From: Cercophora sp. LCS_1
Lineage: Eukaryota; Ascomycota; Sordariomycetes; Sordariales; Lasiosphaeriaceae
Length of the DNA: 64,000 nt
Assembly (NCBI GenBank): GCA_036250225.1
Contig: JAPZLL010000047.1
Location: 212,925-276,924, forward strand
Direction of reading: 5' to 3'
The notes under the pieces are model-generated. The model saw nothing but the letters and a program-made list of their open reading frames with translations. It was not told where the DNA came from and did no database searches. This document shows, piece after piece, positions 56,151 through 64,000 of the stretch (position 1 is the first letter of the stretch; every line of letters begins with the position of its first letter). The translations under genes were made by a program, and so were the position numbers.

Positions 56151-58650
56151 ATGGCAGACCAGTTGTCCAAGATCATTGAGGAAAACCCTATTGGGAATGG
56201 CCTTGATGCCTTCCGCGCTTCGTTCAGTTCGATCTGCAAAGGCGCGAGCGTCTCCTACACTCCAGACGCGGTCGAGCGACTTGGCCACAAGGGTAAGATA
56301 ATCAGCTTCGTCCCCGACATGAGCCTCTGACCCTAACTAACATGGTGCAGACCTCCAGAACCTCACCCTTATCCTTCTTTTAAATCTACGAATCCTTCCT
56401 GCATCTCGCCTGCTCCGTTCCAGCGGCCATAGCGAGAGCCTCTTCAGCGATCTCTCGAGACTCGATTCCGCCGTCAGCTCCAACGACTTCGACTTCGACC
56501 GCATCAAACCTCTCCTAAAGGCAGCCCTCGCCAATGATCCTGATGATGCGCTCATCTGGGACCGAGTCTACAATGCCGTCACCGAATCCACCCCGCCTCC
56601 CCAACCGATTGCGTCTTCACTTCAACAAACCCCATGGCGGCACAACACAAGCAGCTTCGCGAACTCGTCGGAATACCACAAGGATATAGACAGAGTCCTC
56701 AGGAATGAACTTGGCGCTTTATACGTTGGGCTTCCTCGGTTCTACGAGGTTTTTTTCGGACAGGTGGCAGGTCTTGAGACAGCATCTAAGGCCGTCTTCG
56801 AAAAGTGCACACAAGGCAGCGAACCACTCTTCAGTAATGGGTGGAGCGGATGGCCGAAAAATGCAAATCAGGATGATGTCTTAAGCTGGTTTGCAGGGCT
56901 GAGTGAGAAGCTGGCGACCCTTGCAGAAGATCACAAGTCTGTCCCAACACTTGCAGAAGATCACAAGTCTGTCCCAACACATCGACGAAGAAGGCCGCTA
57001 GCACAGCCCAACAAACCGATCCAGGGCTCAACTGCGGAACTCAAGTTGGATGTTGGTTTTGTGGACGACCCCAAGGCTGGAAAAGACTCGAAATGCCACT
57101 GGTCGCACATCCTCATACCAGGCGAGCTGAAGAGTAATCCTGCGGCAGATAAGGCCTCGAAGGCATGGCTTGATATCGGCACGTATGCGAGAGAAGTGCT
57201 CGCTGCTCAAGACACCCGTCGCTTCGTTTTGGGCTTTACCATCTGCGGATCTCTTATGAGGATATGGGAGTTTGACCGGCTTGGGGGGATTGCATCCGAG
57301 CGGTTCGACATCAACGAAAATGGGCTACAATTTGTGTCTACAGTCCTCGGGTTTCTCTGGATGAGTAGAGAGGAGCTTGGCTTCGATCCGACAATTATAA
57401 CGGCGAATAACGAGCGATTCATCGAGATCGAGCGGGATGGTTCAACAGAGCGCATCATTATTGATGAGGTGATGCTACGCGCACGTTGCATAGCTGGCCG
57501 GGCCACGACTTGCTGGAAAGCCTATTGCAAAGGATACCCACGGATACCGCTCGTCATCAAAGACTCATGGCAATACCCCGAACGCGATGAGGAGGGCGAA
57601 TTGTTGCGCGAGGCAACTGGTCAAGGCGTTGTCAACGTAGCCCGATACTACTACCACGAGACAGTTCAAGTATGTGGTACGGATGACAACATTCAAAGCA
57701 ACGTTCGCGGAGGACTGGATGCCACTACAGCTATGAATTACCGGCCGGAATTCCCGAGATCGCTGCCGAGCATAATCGCGTCTGGGGCTTCACAGAGAGG
57801 TTGCAGCGGCAGCAGCCGCGGCAACAGCAGCCGCGGTAGCACCCGCAGTAGCACCCGCGGTAGCACCCGCGCTGCTGGCAAGAAGCGATCATCCAGCCAA
57901 ATTGGCGCCCCTCTGCCCCCCAGCAAGCGATCCTCCTATTTGGCATCTCCAACAAAGGCTGGCGGCAACGCACTATCGAATCGGGTGCATCGACGTATTA
58001 TTCTTCGTGACTATGGAAAGCCCATCTATGAGGCGAGCTCACGAGCGGCTCTGCTTAGCGCGCTAGAGGGCTGCATTGAAGGGCACGAGTCCCTGCACAA
58101 GGCCGGATTCCTCCACCGAGACATTTCAATCAACAATCTCATGATCAATGAGGACAAAAAGAACCCTTCTTGGCCATCGTTTCTGATTGACCTGGATCTC
58201 GCCATCAAAGAGGATCGAGAAGGTGCGTCGGGAGCCAGAGGGAAGACCGGTACAAGAGCGTTTATGGCAATCGGGGTGCTTTGGGGTGAACAACACTCTT
58301 TCATGCACGATCTCGAGTCATTCTTCTGGGTGCTGTTTTGGATATGCATTCACTACACTGGACCAGGCAAGTCCAGACCTGTTACAGAGTTCGACAAGTG
58401 GAACTACGTCGATACTGAAGAGTTGGCGATACTGAAAAAAGGAGAAGTGGATAACGAACGCGATTTCATCAAGAGGGCAGGGAAGAACTTCACGACGTAC
58501 TACCAGCCATTAATACCTTGGGTCAACCGGCTACGTAAAGCTGTGTTCCCAAATGGTGGGAGGTGGGAGAGGGAGGACGGAGGGCTATATGTTCGGATGC
58601 GGCAGATCCTCCAGGAGGCCCAAGAGGATCCGAAGGTAGCCGAGTTGTAA
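56151..58650 (+). CDS. FunK1-like fungal protein kinase with nuclease-like N-terminal motif
   Basis: Model: exon 1 at 56151-56292, intron 56293-56350 (GTAAGA donor, CTAACTAAC branch site), exon 2 at 56351-58650, giving 813 residues. The C-terminal half matches fungal-type protein kinases (FunK1, PF17667): GFLHRDISINNLM with HRD at 636-638, the metal-binding loop as D661-L-D663 in place of DFG, and TGTRAFMAIGVL. The N-terminal half carries KLDVGFVDD (D281) and IPGELKSN (E306-x-K308), a spacing that fits a PD-(D/E)XK-like fold. A 30-bp tandem duplication (56920-56979) repeats LAEDHKSVPT, and a Ser/Arg/Gly low-complexity linker lies near residues 525-560. Kinase activity is likely from the retained catalytic residues. 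Substrates are unknown. Confidence 0.9.
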
Positions 58651-58980
58651 CACGCTTTTTACCTACCCGGAGCCAGTCAAGCTGTAATGCGGGCGAAGTC
58701 TATAGACCCTAGAGTACCTTGTATCAAAATAAAACTTCCCACTGCGCCTTGTTCTTTGGCTCGCCGCGCGCAAATGGCGAATTTTTGTGCTGTGCCTTGA
58801 AAGCGTCAAGACCGCCCCCACTTTTGCCAAGACTTTTTGGCAGGTCGCGCACCACCATTGCAAACGCGTCAGCACCATGATCAACGACATCAAGAACATC
58901 ACAAATATCCATTTCTACGCCTTAATTGGCTAACTTGATATGAATTTTTATTTTGACGACATCCCTTTGAGTAATTTACC
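58651..58980. other. spacer between kinase gene and Tc1 element gene
   Basis: Presumably includes the left end of the Tc1 element. I could not find a convincing pair of terminal inverted repeats around 58740-58980 and 60073-60300. Confidence 0.3.
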
Positions 58981-60072
58981 ATGGTTCGGTACATCAACAA
59001 GTCCCAGAAGGACATCGCACTCCACACGAACAAAGATATAGCAGATGCGGCCAACGTCAGCCCTCGCCAGGTGCGACGATATCGCACCAACTTTGAGAAT
59101 ACAGGCGACCCATTTCCGAAGAACCAGAAACACCTGAACGCGCTTGTTATTCGACCCTGGATGATGGAGGTTAGTATTGAGGCCATTGCGGGACACAAAA
59201 ACACGTGCTGACCGTTGGTTTAGAAGGTTTTGGACCTCCTGCGAGAAAAACCGGCGCTCTACCTCGACGAAATCCAATGGTATCTCAAGCTCGAATGTAA
59301 CGCGGACGTCTCGGTCAGCGCCATCTCCAAGCAGCTCAGCGCTGCGGATTGGAAGAAGAAACGACTCCATCACAAGGCGGCGCAACGCGACGACGAGCTA
59401 CGAAGAGATTGGGTCCGGAAAGTCTCGATGTTTATAGCGGAAATGTTTGTTTTCTGTGACGAGTCAGGCCTAGATAGAAGAGATGGAAATAGACGTACAG
59501 GATGGGCCCCAATTGGTGTTGAGCCGTGGCAAAGTAGTGCCCTCACGAGAGGCTCTCGTTTCCATATCTTGCCGGCTATCACGGTTGAAGGCTTCCTCGA
59601 CGTTCTAGTATATCAAGGCCAAACAAACGCCGATGGGTTCTTTGAGTGGCTTGCAACTGCGGTGTTGCCGAAGATGCAGCGTTTTCCGAATAAGAACAGT
59701 ATCCTCGTAATGGACAACGCCTCGTATCATCACGACGAAAGGATTTTGCCGCTTTGCCAGCAACATGGTGTATTGCTCTGGTATTTGCCGCCGTATTCAC
59801 CAGACTTCAACCCCATCGAGGCAGTGTTTTCGGACTTGAAGGCGCGAATTCGGCGCCGATATTATTATCGACTTGGAGACAAACTTAGCGAAGGGGAATT
59901 TGCGAGGTTACTTGAAGAGTGTGCTTTTGAAGTTGGTGAACGCGTTGAAGCTATTCAGGGCCACTTTCGGACCGCATGTGTGCCTTTTAGAGAGGGCGAC
60001 GGTGATGTTGATTACGGAGCGGTGTATTCTGCTGAGCTCGAAGAATATCGTCGGTCTGGAACGGTAGAGTAG
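58981..60072 (+). CDS. Tc1-like transposase, DD34E, apparently intact
   Basis: Model: exon 1 at 58981-59169, intron 59170-59223 (GTTAGT donor, GCTGAC branch site, TTTAG acceptor), exon 2 at 59224-60072, giving 345 residues. The N terminus is a helix-turn-helix (DIADAANVSPRQVRRYR), then a second HTH/winged region (ALYLDEIQWYL, VSAISKQLSAADWKKKR). The catalytic DDE_3 domain has D142 (VFCDESGLDRR), D227 (ILVMDNASYHHDE) and E262 (PPYSPDFNPIE), with exactly 34 residues between the second and third acids, the Tc1 signature. No stop or frameshift is seen. A presumed TA-targeting cut-and-paste enzyme that acts on its own ends. Confidence 0.88.
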
Positions 60073-60130
60073 GTAGATACCTTAATTACAAAAGTCCAAA
60101 AAAAGCGCCTAATAAGTTTCCACCTCTTTC

Positions 60131-60220
60131 TTCCTCCTGTCAAACTTCCTCCTGTCAAACTTCCTCCTATCAAACTTCCTCCTATCAAACTTCCTCCTGT
60201 CAAACTTCCTCCCCTCAATA
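60131..60220. repeat. 15-bp minisatellite
   Basis: Five close copies of TTCCTCCTRTCAAAC plus degenerate ones, just after the Tc1 transposase gene. It is not known whether it belongs to the element. Confidence 0.9.
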
Positions 60221-60405
60221 TTTCTCTCCTCAATCTTTCTCCCATTGACTTTCCACCTGCCAACAACTATCTGGTGATACTAGGATAGGACCTATAAGTC
60301 CAGAAGACCTTTAAGTCCCTACGAAGCGCCTTCACCACCTGCGGGTGAATGGGGGCCGGGCGGGGCAGGCGTGGCACCGAAAGCGAACGTGAGAGTTGGC
60401 CCGTA

Positions 60406-62820
60406 TCACCAGATTGAGTTGGCGGTGGTCTGCCGACAAGCACCCTCAAACTCGTCGTCCTCCTCGTTGCCTGCTTCGCTCGTAGGAGGCGACCCATCTT
60501 GTTCTTCCTCCTCTTCTCCATTACCGCCATCCATATAGTTATTTGCCCTGATCGGAGGGCTTTGCATCGTTTGGTCGTCTTCGAAGAGACCGTCTATCGT
60601 ATCGGGGTCGGTAATTCGCGCTTGCGGGGAGCCAGATTTATTGGGGGCCGTCCCTGAAAAGACACAAAAGTCAGCAACTGCCTGGCAACCTGGATGAGGG
60701 ACTTACCGCCTCGCGAAAAGGAACCTTGGATCGTCCCATAGATATCCGACTGTTCAAAGAGGAATTTAATTACATCACGCCGGAGAGGTGTAATCAGGCG
60801 TGCTGGCAATCCTTTGGCACAAACCCAGTCATCTGAAAGGTTGTTGAGTGCTGAGAGAGGCTGCCCAGACATCTCCAACTCGTTGAGGATAGAGTGGAGG
60901 ATAGCGACGGTCCTATTCAGGTCACCTCGGTTGTTCCTATCAAGGCGCTTGACACAAAAGTATGCGACAAAATCACGAGCAAGCTCCTTAGGATCGCGAG
61001 CGACCAATGGCGGAGAGCCCTCACGAAGAGGCGAAGACTCGCGGAGGGGGAGCACAAGGGTGGTTGCCGTTGATAGCGGCGCTGTTGATGGAGGTGATAT
61101 CGATGGGGGTGCCATTGTTTGCGACACGAAGGGGAAGGTTGTGCCAGTCTGACCTTGTAGGTTAATAGCTGGGCCCATTCCTGGGGGCATTGCAATACCT
61201 TGAGGGCCCCAATAGTATGGGTAAGACGGTGGCGCGGCATATCCATACCCGTATAGAGCGGGAGGCACTGCCTCCCGTGGATGGCGTGGTGGCGACGCGG
61301 AACACACGGTGTCTTTGGTGATGTTGATCACGTTGTTGTTGATGTGGACTGGATCCCTCGCCTTCCTTGGTGGGCGGCCGTATGGCAATAGTGGCACACC
61401 CCATCGGTATCAACAGGCAGGTCTTCCTTGTTGATGCCATATTCTGCCAGCTTTTCCTCCTTCTTCTCCTGTTTCTGTTTAGCTTCCGCAATCCATTCTC
61501 GACGAAGCCAACTAGGAGGATTTTTGACCGTAGTTTCGCCTCTGCGGCAGTCGGCAACCCATCTGTTTGCCTGGGGGCCGCTGATCTTGTAGTGTTTGTT
61601 GTCACCATCCTCGAAATAACACCAAGTCAGAGCGGGGTCTTTCCGATTGGGGCACCGCGGATCGTGACATTTCCAGGTAAACACAAGCTGTTTGTGCAGG
61701 GATTCTCCTTGCTCGCGAGCTGCCAAAGCCTCTCTCATGCTGTTTGTTACCGACTTGGTGGACTTGCCAGACTTGTTGGATTGGATAGATTTTGGTGTTT
61801 CAAACGCCAGCTCGGAGTGTGGTGTGGCCGCCACAGGTGTGCTACGCTCGATGACTGACCGCCCACTTGGTGTTGACGGCTCCGTTGAGGCGGTAAGATG
61901 TCTACCGAAAAGTTGGCTCGCGGCTTGCCTTGCCGAAATACGAGGGAGGGTGTGAACTTCAGGCGGAGGAGGCTCAAAGAAGAGGAGAAACTTGTAGGTA
62001 ATGGAATAACCTGGGGCTGGCTTGCGCAGTATAGCCTCGAGTATTTTGTTGGTGCAGGTTGGACCACATAAGGTGACCATAGGTACTGAGCGGATATTGC
62101 CAGAATACAGGGCGTATTGTGCTCTTCCTGAGAGATTGGTGCTGGTAGAGACCTGAATATCGTGAACTTCTGGTGTTATGTTGATGCCGTCAAGCCTTAG
62201 ATTTGAATAAGCACGCTCTATCAGACCGTTGCGAACCTTATTGATATTCCGCTGAAGATCAGCCGAGAAACACTTGTCGTCCTCCTCTTCCATTTCGACC
62301 TTTACTGTGTTGATTCGATCTGGTATTGGTTTCGGCACGTATTTGTGAGGATTCGGCACAGCGCAGATCCAAGCAACAGAGCAGGTTATCTTGACGAGTA
62401 TTATGTTCGGTCGAGGGGGTTCTTTCGGCGAAGATGCGATAGCGCGGCGGCGCGGCGGCGTCGGAGGTTTCGCCTGCGTATTCGTGATATTATCGTCGTC
62501 ACTACCCTCGAGGGCATCGCTGAATCGGACTCGGCGCCGCTCTGGCTCCGGCGGTTGGCGCTGGACTTGTTCCGGCTCCGATTCGCCATCTGTAACACCG
62601 TCCGTGACCTCGGCTTCGGTGCCAGAGAGAGGCTCTGGCTCGGAATCGAAAGTATTGACCTCTTTACCCTTAGTTGTGCGACTTGACTTGACTGCTTTGC
62701 CGCTGGCTTCGAGGTTGCCTTTGCCTTTGCCTTTGCCTTTGCCTTTGTTGGTTTTGCTGGCTTCGAGGTCGGCTTCGTCGGCTTGGCTGACCTCGCCTTC
62801 AAAGCATCCTGGAGGGCTCT
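60406..62820 (-). CDS. hypothetical protein, probably one or more frameshifts
   Basis: I do not recognise this protein. The last exon is 60653-60406, preceded by a clean intron (60706-60654, GTAAGT donor, TTTTCAG acceptor). It encodes an acidic C terminus rich in Glu/Asp. Upstream, an ORF at 61397-60707 (HINNNVINITKDTV, then a helical segment DFVAYFCVKRLDRNN) joins a second ORF at about 62520-61328 only if one base is skipped near 61390. The latter has VKVEMEEEDDKCFSADLQR, SNLRLDGINITPEVHDIQVS and a Cys cluster (WKCHDPRCPNRKD; later CHYCHT). A further frame change is needed in a (GGCAAA)n-like Lys-rich tract near 62720. Either indel pseudogenisation or sequence errors explain this. Its composition looks like a real gene. 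Confidence 0.5.
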
Positions 62821-64000
62821 AACTCTCGCCTCAGCCGTGGCAGAGCTCTCTGGTTGAGGGCTATAAGTGCCAATCAGCCGTATCTTCCTTGGCCCCTTGG
62901 TAGCAGTATCTTCGTTCGAACGTGAGGAGGCTCGTTTCCGCGTAGTTGTAGTCTGGTCGGCCGCGTTTGACGTATCCTCGGTCGAATTCAGGGGTACCTG
63001 TGTTGACCATGTCCAAGATGTTCGGGGCTTTCCCCTTCCATTCGCGTGGATCCGAGGTGATCAGTCTCCTGATCGACGCATTCAAAGTCATGGCTTCTGC
63101 TTCCATGTCGCAAACAGTCGATGGCTTCCTCTTCTTTTTTCGGTTCCAGCCTGTATCGCTCTGCGAACTCCGGGGGACACACATAGTCTCCCTGCGCTCC
63201 GATGTCGATGGGGCGCTCCTGCGGCTTTTCACGCCCATCTCTACCTCGCATGTAGATGATCTTTCCTAGGACCACTGTTGGTTCGCTTTCACATGGGCGA
63301 GACTCTTCTCGCTCTTGTGTTCTTCTTCCGGCGATTTTTTGTCGTGGGTCACAGTCCACCATCGTCGGACATTCGTGTACGGGGAGAGTCTCGTTCTCGT
63401 ATTCTTTTTCCGATGGTTCCTCGTCGGGGGTCATGCGCTTGTGACCCTGACCGTCGGGTAACTCTGGGGCTTGTTCGTGCTCCCTCACGTAGGGCGAGAT
63501 TCTCCTCGCTCTCGTGTTTGCGCTCTGTGCTTGGCGTCGTTTCCACGTGGTACTGGTTCGCGACCGCGTTCGTTGAGCATTCTGGGGCTCTTTCTCTTCG
63601 TTGTTCATGCTCTTTTCCTCCGTTTGCCTCGTCGGCTAGGGGTTCGTCACGTCCCACCGTTGCCATCGTTCCGAGGATAGGCTTTGCGTCCGGTTCTAGC
63701 TTGTCGTGTCCGGCGCATCCCTGCGGCTCGTTCTTGCCGGGGGTTCGTCTGATTGTGCTTAGGGTCTTCTGTCGTGTTCTTTCTCCGATAGTGAGCCCTC
63801 GAGGAAGGGCTTCCTGTAGTTTTCAGCACTGTCGTCGTCGCCATCACTCTGGCAAAGGCCTTCCACCATCACAAAGACCTCAAGCGCACAAAGAACACAC
63901 CACTCAGATATCCCTCTCCCAGGCCGTATACCGCTGAATCAGGGCTCCTAGCAAGTAAAACAATGCCATCGCACGTTTGCAGGGCTCCCAGGAAACCACT
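62821..64000 (-). other. possible upstream coding region, unresolved
   Basis: A minus-strand ORF at 63608-62988 has plausible protein-like stretches (VVLGKIIYMRGRDGREKP, DIGAQGDYVCPPEFAERY), and a second frame at 63238-62861 continues with MTLNASIRRLITSDPREWKG. They may be one decayed gene, or the 5' exons of the gene at 60406-62820. No domain is recognised and the window ends before a clear start. Confidence 0.35.

Noticed and set aside
63278..63937. 219-codon plus-strand ORF near the window end
   Set aside because: It is antisense to more protein-like minus-strand sequence and has a Ser/Arg/Cys-rich shadow composition.

Overview
The window looks like accessory chromatin of a filamentous ascomycete (Pezizomycotina, probably a Sordariomycete). 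The reasons are short GT-AG introns of about 49-82 bases with CTAAC/CTGAC-type branch sites, a HET-domain gene, a fungal-type (FunK1-like) kinase, a DUF7924-like gene, many fungal DNA transposons, and long A+T-rich, TA-rich blocks with CAG/CAA-to-stop changes that look like repeat-induced point mutation (RIP). These identifications rest on motifs and remembered families; no search was run.

Layout. Positions 1-9.5 kb are gene-like and GC-balanced: a charged hypothetical protein (1090-2582 +), a HET protein (2938-5133 +), a protein with three Nab2-spaced CCCH zinc fingers (5506-6348 -) and a four-exon 2OG-Fe(II) dioxygenase-like gene (7806-9509 -). From 10.3 to 17.6 kb there is RIP-degraded DNA, including a hAT relic, punctuated by two short un-RIPed elements. 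From 17.6 to 22 kb lies a complex satellite (units A and B) interrupted by a 2.5-kb pogo/Fot1-type transposon with TIRs and a TA duplication. From 22.2 to 31.9 kb two paralogous DUF3716-like genes face each other in inverted orientation, each followed about 100 bases downstream by an LTR of one family. The DNA between them holds RIPed sequence, an assembly gap, two more short elements and an integrase-like transposase pseudogene.

From 33.2 to 39.4 kb there are a three-exon DUF7924-like gene, a truncated pseudogene, and a GC-rich frameshifted SNF2 helicase pseudogene. From 39.6 to 47.6 kb is a graveyard of repeats and relics: a CLU/TPR-like C terminus, a C5-cytosine methyltransferase C terminus, a MULE, a second A/B satellite block and a hAT. 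A large intact ORF (47696-50575 -) encodes two tandem copies of a nuclease-like domain. A 4.6-kb MULE with long TIRs and a 9-bp target duplication (51297-55903) splits an older repeat. It is followed by a FunK1-like kinase (56151-58650 +), an intact Tc1 transposase (58981-60072 +) and an unidentified minus-strand gene (60.4-62.8 kb).

Two themes stand out. First, three otherwise different proteins (DUF7924-like, the 959-residue tandem protein, and the kinase N terminus) each carry an Asp followed by Glu-x-Lys, as in PD-(D/E)XK nucleases. Second, the inverted DUF3716-like pair keeps nearly identical 5' regions and first introns while the coding exons have diverged. Nested insertions with readable target duplications allow a relative dating of several layers.
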